Source: Nostoc sp. MG11 (GTDB taxonomy: Bacteria > Cyanobacteriota > Cyanobacteriia > Cyanobacteriales > Nostocaceae). Taken from it: 64,000 nucleotides of DNA. Of this stretch, positions 26,446-33,819 are shown piece after piece. The first letter of the stretch is position 1. Every line of letters begins with the position of its first letter. The notes beneath the pieces were generated by a model. The model worked only from the letters and a program-made list of their open reading frames with translations. It made no database searches and had not been told where the DNA came from. The translations under genes were made by a program, and so were the position numbers. The stretch is taken from contig NZ_JACXXN010000016.1 of NCBI RefSeq assembly GCF_014904695.1, positions 1 to 64,000 of the forward strand. Reading direction: 5' to 3'.

Positions 26446-27213
26446 ATGGGCAAACTTCTGAAAATTTCTGATTCCGATATCATTCACAGTCTCAAACTCT
26501 CCTGTCAATTTCCTGGTGTTATAGAGGCGATCGCTACTCAAAAAATTATTACCGAAGCAGCCCAACATGCAGGTATTCAAGTTGATGAAGAAGAACTACA
26601 GCAGGAATGTGACCAACTGCGATTAGCCCAGAAACTTGTAAAAGCTAAAGACACCTGGATTTGGCTGAAAAAACATCATCTATCTTTCAAAGAGTTTGAA
26701 GAATTAATCTCCAACAAAGTTCTTTCGAGAAAGTTAGCGAATCATCTATTTTCGACGCAAATCGAAAAGTTCTTTTATGAACATCAACTAGATTACATTG
26801 CGGCTGTCACCTATGAAGTCATTTTTGATGATAGAGACTTGGCTTTAGAACTGTTTTACGCATTAGAGGAAGGTGAAATCAGCTTTCCAGAAATCGCTCG
26901 TTTATATATCCAAGAACCAGAGCTACGTCGTGCTTATGGATACCAAGGACTCCGACGCCGTAAAGATTTTCGCCCGGAGATTGCGGCGGCTGTATTTGCT
27001 GCTTCTGCTCCAGAAATTCTCAAGCCTATTCAGACTATCAAAGGAGTTCATCTGATTGGAGTTGATGAAATTATTCAACCCCAATTAGATGATATATTAC
27101 GCCAAAAAATCATTGCAGAATTATTTGCTGCTTGGTTACAGCAACAAATTGAGTTTATGGAAGTAGATACTCCGCTAGACTCAGATGCCAATTTGCAAAC
27201 AGTAGCTAATTGA
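26446..27213 (+). CDS. Parvulin/SurA-like peptidyl-prolyl isomerase of the export operon
   Basis: The 255-residue protein starts at an ATG preceded by GGGAGGG. The N-terminal half is helical and SurA/PrsA-like (EELQQECDQLRLAQ, LSFKEFEELI). A parvulin-type domain follows (VTYEVIFDDRDLALELFYAL, ISFPEIARLY, IKGVHLIGVDEIIQP). It has no evident signal peptide. Such foldase-like proteins recur beside peptidase-containing exporters in cyanobacteria and may hold or present precursors. It is 36 bp behind the HlyD gene and ends the export operon. Confidence 0.8.
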   Translation: MGKLLKISDSDIIHSLKLSCQFPGVIEAIATQKIITEAAQHAGIQVDEEELQQECDQLRLAQKLVKAKDTWIWLKKHHLSFKEFEELISNKVLSRKLANHLFSTQIEKFFYEHQLDYIAAVTYEVIFDDRDLALELFYALEEGEISFPEIARLYIQEPELRRAYGYQGLRRRKDFRPEIAAAVFAASAPEILKPIQTIKGVHLIGVDEIIQPQLDDILRQKIIAELFAAWLQQQIEFMEVDTPLDSDANLQTVAN

Positions 27214-27398
27214 ATTTTAAATATCTTTTTAGCTGATAAGGCTTCTACGCTATTGCTAGAGGATATGATTTTTATTAAAACATGCTTTAAGCCTGATTAA
27301 TATATGAAAAAAAACAAATATTTATCTTGTTAATTTTAATTTTGTTGAAAGCCATCAAGATTTTCAGCTAACAAAAATTGGCGTTCAAAAGCTTTGCC

Positions 27399-27433
27399 AA
27401 GCAACAAAAATTTAGTTGTTGCTTAGGATTTTT
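27399..27433 (+). terminator. Terminator-like hairpin after the export operon
   Basis: AAGCAACAA (27399-27407) pairs with TTGTTGCTT (27416-27424), followed by AGGATTTTTA. Confidence 0.5.
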
Positions 27434-27526
27434 ACGTAAACATTCCCCTGTTTTTAAAGTTATAAAAAACTGCAAAAGCTGAAGGAATGACATTAGTTAT
27501 TTTTATTAAAAAATCTCGAAAAAACA

Positions 27527-27554
27527 TTGACTTTTTTGATAAATAGACTATATT
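27527..27554 (+). promoter_or_regulatory. Promoter of the first GG-peptide gene
   Basis: TTGACT (27527-27532) and TATATT (27549-27554) are separated by 16 bases and lie 61 bp upstream of the ATG at 27616. Confidence 0.55.
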
Positions 27555-27615
27555 AAAGATGTAATCAGTAAGAAGTTGATTACAAAAAAATCCAAAGTTT
27601 TTCAGGAGAAACCTA

Positions 27616-27939
27616 ATGATTATTTCTGATCTGAACATCTTAGAAGTTGCTGAAGAAACTGCTAATATCCAAGGTGGTATAGTTCCTCGCAACTACTTCC
27701 AAAACGATAATATTTCTGTTAATTTCAATTCCTTCAATAGCTTTCAAACCCGTACCCTAGATCCCCGTACCAACAACAACAGTGCTGCTGCTGGCGCTAA
27801 GGGTGATGCTCAAAACACCAGATTCGGCTTCATCCCTACCTACTCCTTTACTAAAGCTGATACGGTAGCTGTAACCGATTATCTAGGTGAGTCCTTCTCT
27901 GCTAGTACTTCTGCTGCTGTAATCAACCGAGCATTTTAG
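27616..27939 (+). CDS. Double-glycine leader peptide 1 of the export island
   Basis: The 107-residue precursor starts at an ATG with CAGGAGAA 8 bases upstream. The leader MIISDLNILEVAEETANIQGG ends with Gly-Gly at 20-21. The 86-residue core has no Cys and is rich in Asn, Ser, Thr and Phe (SVNFNSFNSFQTRT, FTKADTVAVTDYLGESF). It is one of three unrelated cores placed directly downstream of the peptidase exporter and has its own promoter. The leader role is inferred from the motif and neighbourhood. Confidence 0.75.
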   Translation: MIISDLNILEVAEETANIQGGIVPRNYFQNDNISVNFNSFNSFQTRTLDPRTNNNSAAAGAKGDAQNTRFGFIPTYSFTKADTVAVTDYLGESFSASTSAAVINRAF

Positions 27940-28068
27940 TAGCTTCAAGCTCTTGACATTATTGCAATATCAAAATTTAAAGGGAAATTGTTGAAGATTA
28001 CTAATGTTGTTTCCTATTGAATTTTGGTAAGCAGTGTAAAGCTTGAATTTGAATTAACTGACTAAATT

Positions 28069-28169
28069 TAGTGGTCTATCTCATTAATTTTGATTAAGGT
28101 GAGCGCTTTAGCGCTGAAGCGCTTACCAAGAAATATTTTAAACCATCAAGATTGATGAAAAGACCACTA
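28069..28169. repeat. Foldback element between GG-peptide genes
   Basis: TAGTGGTCT (28069-28077) and AGACCACTA (28161-28169) are perfect 9-bp terminal inverted repeats. A strong inner hairpin GGTGAGCGCTT / AAGCGCTTACC (28098-28127, one mismatch) lies within. At about 101 bp it looks like a small MITE or REP unit. Confidence 0.7.
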
Positions 28170-28216
28170 GTACAGGAACCGCTGAATGCTCAATAGCTAA
28201 GAGCTACCAGTGGTTT

Positions 28217-28249
28217 CCTAGTTTCTGAAGCACCAGTACTAGGTTTTTT
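28217..28249 (+). terminator. Rho-independent terminator between GG-peptide genes 1 and 2
   Basis: CCTAGT (28217-28222) pairs with ACTAGG (28238-28243), followed by six T. The following peptide gene therefore needs read-through or its own promoter. Confidence 0.65.
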
Positions 28250-28312
28250 GTTTGGAGTTGAAAAAACAGAACTGTATTTAATAACCCCTTAAATTAGTGT
28301 CAGGTAAAGAAT

Positions 28313-28630
28313 TTGGAGATTAGAAACTTAAGTTATCTAAAATACGTTACTCAAAGCAGTGCTGTAGTAGGTGGTAATATCTATGCTCGCACTGACACTA
28401 TAACAAAAACCGGATTTGGATATGCCGTAGCTGATGCACTAGCACTTGCTGAAGGTCAGTTTACTACCACTGATGCTCGAACTCTGACGAGAGTTAGATA
28501 TTACGGTAACTTTACCGTAAGTACGGCTGATGCAAGAGCTAGGGCTAGTGCAATCACTGGAAGCAAAATTGCTCGATCTTCGAGTTTTAGTACTTCTACT
28601 TCGCTTACTTTCACGAGTTCCAATAATTAG
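28313..28630 (+). CDS. Double-glycine leader peptide 2 of the export island
   Basis: The 105-residue precursor uses a TTG start. The leader LEIRNLSYLKYVTQSSAVVGG has Gly-Gly at 20-21 and matches the leader of the next gene at LEIxNLS. The 84-residue core is Cys-free and rich in Ala, Thr and Ser (YAVADALALAEGQFTT, ARARASAITGSK, and a Ser/Thr tail). Upstream in frame are GTA AAG AAT, which line up with ATG AAT AAA of the next gene. The original start may therefore have been a GTG or ATG now mutated to GTA, with TTG used instead. Confidence 0.62.
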   Translation: MEIRNLSYLKYVTQSSAVVGGNIYARTDTITKTGFGYAVADALALAEGQFTTTDARTLTRVRYYGNFTVSTADARARASAITGSKIARSSSFSTSTSLTFTSSNN

Positions 28631-28659
28631 ATAATATCGCTAGGGACATGAGGCGTGTT

Positions 28660-28986
28660 ATGAATAAATTAGAGATATCAAATCTGAGTTTTTGTGAGTT
28701 AGCAGCAGATAAAGTTGCTGAAGTTAAAGGTGGATTGACTGCTGCTGAAAATTTGGCATACGCGTATTCACGCTGGTTATTAACGGGCTTTTTTAATCCT
28801 GTGTCTGTTCAATATACCACTGAAGAATTTTATTCTAGTTCAGAATATACTGTTGAAAAATTAGAGACTGAAACCACTGGTAAATCGGGATACGTAGTGT
28901 CAAGCAGAGACGGCACATCTCAAGCTGGTGTAGTAGTTGGTCGAAACTCTAGAAAAGCTTTCGCATCGTCTGTCTACTATGCTTAA
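28660..28986 (+). CDS. Double-glycine leader peptide 3 of the export island
   Basis: The 108-residue precursor starts at the ATG at 28660, with GAGG 6 bases upstream; the ATG at 28648 overlaps that site. The leader MNKLEISNLSFCELAADK continues to VAEVKGG (Gly-Gly at 24-25). The 83-residue core begins LTAAENLAYAYSRWLL and is rich in Tyr, Ser and Thr, with no homology to the other two cores. It lies 29 bp after peptide gene 2, so the two are probably co-transcribed. Confidence 0.7.
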   Translation: MNKLEISNLSFCELAADKVAEVKGGLTAAENLAYAYSRWLLTGFFNPVSVQYTTEEFYSSSEYTVEKLETETTGKSGYVVSSRDGTSQAGVVVGRNSRKAFASSVYYA

Positions 28987-29229
28987 AAAGCTTGAATTTA
29001 TTCGTAGAGTTTCCTTTGTAGCTCTGCATTCTCCATTCCTTAATTTATCACAAATTACCTTTGCTTAAAAAAGTTAAATACAGGCTAGATTGTCAGTCTC
29101 GTACAACCAGATTTCTTCATTTAAGGCAATAAATTCTTGGTTTACAAGTGCCGAAATGATAAGTATTAGTTGAAAATCATTATACTAGACTGACTCTCTA
29201 ACAATTTTTCTTAAAGCTATACCCAATTA

Positions 29230-29445
29230 TTGCTGAATTATCACAGCCTTTTGAAAGTGATTCGCCGTCAAGTCATCATCAAACAAATAAGATCACCCGA
29301 TGGCAAGATGATTGCAGAAGCAAAAAGCATAGCTATAGATTCTGGTGATGATCAAAGTGAGATTAGCCAAAGTATTTCAGTCAGTATTTCATCTAATAAC
29401 AGTTCTAGCAGTTACACAAAGTCTAGTTATTCTTCTGCTAATTAG
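29230..29445 (+). CDS. Small serine-rich protein downstream of the GG peptides
   Basis: The 71-residue frame has a basic start (VIRRQVIIKQIRSPDGKMI), an acidic middle (IDSGDDQSEISQS) and a Ser/Asn/Tyr-rich tail. The pattern is of a cyanobacterial family of short Ser-tailed proteins of unknown role. The annotated start is TTG; a GTG at 29257 would begin exactly at the conserved-looking part and may be correct. No Gly-Gly leader is present, so it is not an obvious exporter substrate. Confidence 0.5.
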   Translation: MLNYHSLLKVIRRQVIIKQIRSPDGKMIAEAKSIAIDSGDDQSEISQSISVSISSNNSSSSYTKSSYSSAN

Positions 29446-29520
29446 CAGAGAATTAAGAGAAGTCGGGAACCTGATTATTCATGAATGATTGAGGATTGGT
29501 ATATAGCGATCGCAGATATT

Positions 29521-30348
29521 CTATTCTTTTAAAGAACAAGCATTATTTACTTTGCGCCGACGTTTTAACGCAATGCCAATTACACCACTAGAAATAAGTA
29601 AAGCTACGTTATCTGATGGTTCAGGTGCTTTAACTGCAACTTGATTCCTCTTAACTTCTACTAAAGCTACATTGGTTGTGTTTGCAAAAGTACGTTGCAA
29701 GGAACCCTGAACAAGAACTGTTGCAAATTCTTCCTTGTCTCCAAAACTAGACTCAACTTTTTGATTACCTATGGTAATCTTTTCGCTATTATTAATTTCT
29801 AATAAATCGTTATCACCTTCTGTAAATAACTTTCCTGTAATGTTAAAAGAGTCTAAAACTTTATTATTATCAATGTCGAACAATACCCAAGACATATCTC
29901 CAATCGCTCTTGCATTTTCTTCTGGTGCAGTATCGATAGATGTTTGTAAAGTTAAAAAAGCTGTAAAGTCAAAAAAGAAAGATTTATCTGCTTTTACAGA
30001 GAAGCTGCCGACCAGGCTAGCCTGACTTTCTGCAAATCCTGAATAATCAGTGTTCACCCCCTCAGCTAAACTGAAAGATGAATTAAACGCTTCTGGTGGA
30101 GAAACTTTAAAGCTTGCTTGAGCATCAGCAATAGTTGCAACATCTCCACCTTGAAAAATGGCTTCGGCATTGGTATCAGTTAATGTCAAAGTACTCAAAG
30201 GGCTTTGACTAAAGTTCGTAAATGATAATTCTGCTTTAGATAATGCCAAAGTAGCAGCCTGAGTGGGTGAAGCTGCAACCACAGAGCTAGTTAGCAATGG
30301 AGTAACAACTAATAAAAATCGCTTGACAAATTGCAGATATTGCTTCAT
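29521..30348 (-). CDS. Secreted protein with PEP-CTERM-like sorting signal
   Basis: The 275-residue protein has a clear signal peptide (RFLLVVTPLLTSSVVAASPTQA) and a beta-rich middle. Its C-terminus has the PEP motif (KAPEPSDNVALLISS), a hydrophobic helix and a basic end (KRRRK), as in PEP-CTERM/exosortase substrates. It is convergent with the peptide genes. It may be a surface or matrix protein; a link to the exporter is not shown. Confidence 0.75.
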   Translation of the reverse strand: MKQYLQFVKRFLLVVTPLLTSSVVAASPTQAATLALSKAELSFTNFSQSPLSTLTLTDTNAEAIFQGGDVATIADAQASFKVSPPEAFNSSFSLAEGVNTDYSGFAESQASLVGSFSVKADKSFFFDFTAFLTLQTSIDTAPEENARAIGDMSWVLFDIDNNKVLDSFNITGKLFTEGDNDLLEINNSEKITIGNQKVESSFGDKEEFATVLVQGSLQRTFANTTNVALVEVKRNQVAVKAPEPSDNVALLISSGVIGIALKRRRKVNNACSLKE

Positions 30349-31123
30349 ATAACTCTCTTATTTTATAAATAATATGTAAGCTGAGTATGATGTTAATAAG
30401 GACAAGCCAAATTATTATAATATACGTAATCACCTAATTTATAACAAATGAAAGGGATGCAAAAAGTTGCAAATCATTGACCGGGAAGGATATATTAATC
30501 AGTCAGTGGGCATAATTAAACAAAAGATGTTTTGTAGCTTTTAATTAGTGTTTATAGGCTTAAAACCAAATATTAAATTTCGTTTATTAATGCCTACCTA
30601 TTTACAACTTTTACAACAAAAATAGAAAAATTGATTACTATTAACAGCTAATTAGCATTCAAGTTGCATGGTAGGAGTTAGTAAAACTATACAATTTGGC
30701 TCCTGACTTCTTAACTCGACTTTATCCATTTTCTCTGAACGCGATGCCTGCGGCAAGCCGCTAAAATGCGTCTATGACTAACGCTGAAACGTTTGTAGGA
30801 CTGTCGTTTTACTTTTTCGATTTCACCGAGAATCAGTGACATGGAAAAAGTTTTTGCCAAAAAGTTAGGGTTCTTAATTTTGGATAAATCGGTCAAAAGG
30901 GAAAGGGAATTCTATTTAAATTCACTCCTTCCCTTTTCCTCTTAACCTTTGCTCAGTCCATGTCAGAGGTGAAGAATGTCTCTACCTGTTGTGTATGTCA
31001 GTTGTAAGTTAATGAGCGCATTCAAGTTGCATAGAACCAGGGCTAAAGCCCTTACTACAAACGAATCATCCTGGAAAAATGAATGACGATTAGCTTAAAA
31101 ACAAACAACTGACCGATGACTAA
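30349..31123. other. Intergenic region with a mobile-element remnant
   Basis: No functional gene is supported. It contains the element copy at 30710-30889 and a GGGCTAAAGCCC-type repeat near 31040. Confidence 0.55.
30710..30889 (-). mobile_element. Non-autonomous element / transposase remnant, copy 2
   Basis: On the minus strand this matches the element at 13793-13979: the CCAAAATTAAGAAC, TTTTTGGCAAAAACTTTTTCC and CACTGATTxTCGGTxAAATC stretches and the end AATGGATxAAGTCGAG. It carries a small repeat insertion (GCTTGCCGCAGGCATCGCG type) near 30750. The 61-residue frame inside it (30711-30896) looks like a decayed transposase C-terminus, not a gene. Confidence 0.7.
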
Positions 31124-31729
31124 TTAAATGAACCCAATGCGGTCAAGGGGCCAAAAGCGAAATGTTGCTCGACCAATGATATTTTTACTAGGTAAAAAGC
31201 CCCAGTAGCGAGAGTCATTACTATCATTGCGGTTATCACCCATGACAAAAAATTCGTCTTCAGGGACTTTCACGGCTGAGAAAGGTCGATTTGGTGGTTC
31301 AGCAATGTAGTCTTCTGATAAGGGTTGAGCGTTGAGATAAACTTTGCCAGAAGCAACACCAATCACCTCTCCAGGCTTACCAATAACCCGCTTGATGAAG
31401 GCTTGGTCTTTGGGATATCCTCGACGTTGTAGTTCTGCGGGTGGCTGAAAAACAATAATATCGCCAGTTATAGGAGGGTGAAAACGGTAGGAAATTTTTT
31501 CTACCACTAGGCGATCGCCTGTGTGTAAGGTAGGTAACATTGAGTCAGAGGGTATATAACGAGGTTCGGCGATAAAAGTTCGGATCAGGAGTGCCAAACA
31601 TAAGGCGATCGCAACCAGAGTCAGATTTTCCTGCCAACTACGCCATGCTTTCGATGACGCAGTATTTTCTTTTACATCACTTTCGTGAGGAGTCATAGAG
31701 GTTTTTAGCCAATTCAAAAAGTGGGACAA
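31124..31729 (-). CDS. lepB: Signal peptidase I
   Basis: The 201-residue protein has one N-terminal membrane helix (LTLVAIALCLALLIRTFI). Catalytic Ser63 lies in IPSDSMLPTL and Lys113 in AFIKRVIG, followed by box E GDNRNDSNDSRYWG. It removes signal peptides from Sec/Tat-exported proteins at the outer face of the plasma or thylakoid membrane. Cyanobacteria often have two or more paralogs, so this may not be the only copy. Confidence 0.93.
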   Translation of the reverse strand: MSHFLNWLKTSMTPHESDVKENTASSKAWRSWQENLTLVAIALCLALLIRTFIAEPRYIPSDSMLPTLHTGDRLVVEKISYRFHPPITGDIIVFQPPAELQRRGYPKDQAFIKRVIGKPGEVIGVASGKVYLNAQPLSEDYIAEPPNRPFSAVKVPEDEFFVMGDNRNDSNDSRYWGFLPSKNIIGRATFRFWPLDRIGFI

Positions 31730-32025
31730 ATACCTTGATTATTTTGACGTTAAAGGTATAATTATAACCAAGTTGGGTTTTGCATCAACCCATATAAATA
31801 TTAGTAATACACTTATCGCATCTACTAAAATTAAGCAAAACTATTGTGAATAAACTTCCTAATCTTTATTGCTGCAATTATAAAGCAAGGTTCTAGCTGA
31901 TTCTTAGTTTTGCCTCCTCTTCTTGAAAAAGCTACTCACCGACTAGTAAAGCTATATAGCCAGTCAGGTTTTTCTGGTAGTGAAAATGGGCTATTGAATG
32001 GCTAAATAAAAACAAAAACGGTTTA

Positions 32026-32295
32026 TTAAAAATACTCGACTACCGCAGCAATAGCTGTAGCTATTTCTTCCATAATTTCAGTTGAACATTCTCCAATTTT
32101 ACGGATGAATCTTTGCACATTCATACCGCGCAATTGTAAAACATCTACAACAGAAGCCTTTGTTAAACTATTCTTAGTATCTGGTTCAATTTTGATATGC
32201 CAGATATTGCCAGCGTAATATTCTTTCCAGTCTGTAATTGGTGCAACTAATTTAATGGGTAATTTACCAACACCATCAGATAGTGAGGTTGACAT
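32026..32295 (-). pseudogene. MazF/PemK-family toxin, N-terminally truncated
   Basis: The 89-residue frame matches the C-terminal three quarters of a MazF-type endoribonuclease: KLPIKLVAPITDWKEYY, WHIKIEP, LTKASVVDVLQLRGM, RFIRKIG and a final EEIATAIAAVVEY helix. The N-terminal strand with the RGEIW and TRPVV segments, which builds part of the active site, is missing, and the sequence before the ATG shows no remnant of it. The break lies near 32285, about 40 bp from a Nudix fragment on the opposite strand. It is probably inactive. No antitoxin gene is beside it. Confidence 0.65.
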
Positions 32296-32325
32296 CTGAA
32301 TAAATCAAGTACCGGAATATAGCCA

Positions 32326-32469
32326 ATGGATACGGATAGAGTCATCTTTAGCACCCAGTGGATTGCTGTTAGGGAATCTTCTAAGGGATTTCAATATTTG
32401 GAACGAAATGGTAAGGATTCAGTGCGGCTTAAAAGTATGCTTTATGCTTTGCACGCTCTTGCTCCTTAG
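32326..32469 (+). pseudogene. Nudix-hydrolase N-terminal fragment
   Basis: This 47-codon frame begins MDTDRVIFSTQWIAVRESSK and continues GFQYLERNGKDSV before running into unrelated sequence and a stop. It resembles the N-terminal strand pair of Nudix (ADP-ribose-pyrophosphatase-like) enzymes. The Nudix box itself is absent, so this is a remnant. Confidence 0.4.
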
Positions 32470-32581
32470 TTCATGGTGTGTACTAATTATAAGTTGGTTT
32501 TATAGAGCGAACCAATACAAAGTAAGATAAGTATTTGTTGAGTTTTACTTAATTTCATTTCTCTCACACCTCTCTAGGAAC

Positions 32582-32851
32582 TTAGACGAATCCCGCAGCT
32601 AAAAGCCTACCTTCAATTGGTTCATACTCATCTTCTAGTAACCATAACTTGGCTGCATTATAGTCATTACTAGAAAATACAATTTTATAACCCAGCGCTG
32701 GGTCATAAATTTTACAGTTTTGCTCACTGTCACAAAGCAATAAAAGAATGTACGGAGGGGATAACATTGCATCTATCCATACTTCTGTAAATTCCCAGTT
32801 ATTCTTCACTGGGTCTTGTGCGGGGGATGATGTGGTATTGGTCATCTGCAT
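32582..32851 (-). CDS. Hypothetical protein
   Basis: The 89-residue acidic protein is of no recognised family (WEFTEVWIDAMLSPPYILLL, LWLLEDEYEPIEGRLLAAGF). It overlaps the end of the frameshifted gene at 32799-33135 in another frame, a spacing typical of a two-gene unit. It could be an immunity or antitoxin-type partner; that is inference from size and pairing only. Confidence 0.5.
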   Translation of the reverse strand: MQMTNTTSSPAQDPVKNNWEFTEVWIDAMLSPPYILLLLCDSEQNCKIYDPALGYKIVFSSNDYNAAKLWLLEDEYEPIEGRLLAAGFV

Positions 32852-33135
32852 TAATTTTTATTTCCCCATAGTAAAGTAGAATACGGCTACCATTTGGACT
32901 GATTCTATAACCTATTGGTTCATTAAAAAACATCCCGTAACGGTCATATCCTCGAATCATTCCTGTGAACTGCCCCATTTTCTATTATGGCTTGAATAAC
33001 TCTATTCATTGTAGGTTCATCGTTAAATACATGAGCGGCAAGTCCTCGTTTGAGAAGTCTTTGACTTTGAGGTGTACCTGCTTGTGTGCTTGGCAATTTG
33101 TCTAACGTCAAGGGTAATTTGACGACTAATTCCAC
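32799..33135 (-). pseudogene. Small conserved gene split by a one-base frameshift (DUF6972-like)
   Basis: Two minus-strand frames together make one protein: 33135-32944 ends RVIQAIIENG then reads out of frame, and 32978-32799 starts MGQFTGMIRGYDRYGMFFNE. Removing one G from the GGGG run at 32973-32976 joins them as AIIENGQFTGMIRGY and gives 111 residues ending IPRTRPSEE. The whole resembles small cyanobacterial DUF6972-type proteins (KRGLAAHVFNDEPTMNRV). It is a pseudogene, an indel error, or a programmed frameshift. Confidence 0.6.
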
Positions 33136-33819
33136 TCATGATTAAGGGTTAAGTGTTTTGTATTTCCAGGATTTACACTGAAAACAGCTAAATTCCATAA
33201 TTACGATAAAAACAAAAATTTATATAAGTTAGTCTAAGTACTAAACTCAACGCTACGAATGTAATTTGTTGGATTTCTTTATTGTTCAGCCCAACATACC
33301 ACTTATTTAGTTATTTTCACCCAATACTTTGAGACCATTTGCCTGTAAAATTACCTAAAGGTGAGTCTGAATCAGTTGTAAGCAATGATTCCTTAGACAA
33401 GCCACTTCAATCACTTGCGGGAATAGGTATTGATTTCCGTTGTTGATCCTGCGACGGTGTATTTCACGGTCAGCTTTACGAGCTTTTTAGCCTTCTAAAT
33501 TGCTGCTTGCTCCTTATCCGAATAGGCTAGAATACTAAATTAAGAGCTTTAAAGACTCATGGCAGTAAATCTGATTTAGATTCACAACTAAATCAATTGG
33601 GACATTATGCAAAGAAATTATACGATTCAAACGAAAATTTTGAGACTATCCAAAAAGTAATATCTTGGTTTGTAGAAGAGATATCCAAAAGAGTTTGTAA
33701 AATATCTAACAATTAATTTAAATAATTTTTCGCCTTAGAGAGTCAAAAAAACGGTAGGGCAATAAATACTCTACCGTTTCTAATTTTCTATTTGAGACTT
33801 AAATCCCAAACCCTAAATC
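33136..33819. other. Intergenic region with a start-less open frame and the clpC terminator
   Basis: A plus-strand open stretch at 33531-33716 has no ATG, GTG or usable TTG. It reads GHYAKKLYDSNENFETIQKV and onward, and looks like the tail of a lost gene. The rest of the region shows no gene. Confidence 0.4.
33744..33778 (-). terminator. Rho-independent terminator of clpC
   Basis: On the minus strand AACGGTAG and CTACCGTT form a stem followed by a run of T. It lies 42 bp after the clpC stop. Confidence 0.8.

Noticed and set aside
30711-30896. 61-residue open frame as a gene
   Set aside because: It lies wholly inside a mobile-element remnant that recurs at 13793 with a broken frame.
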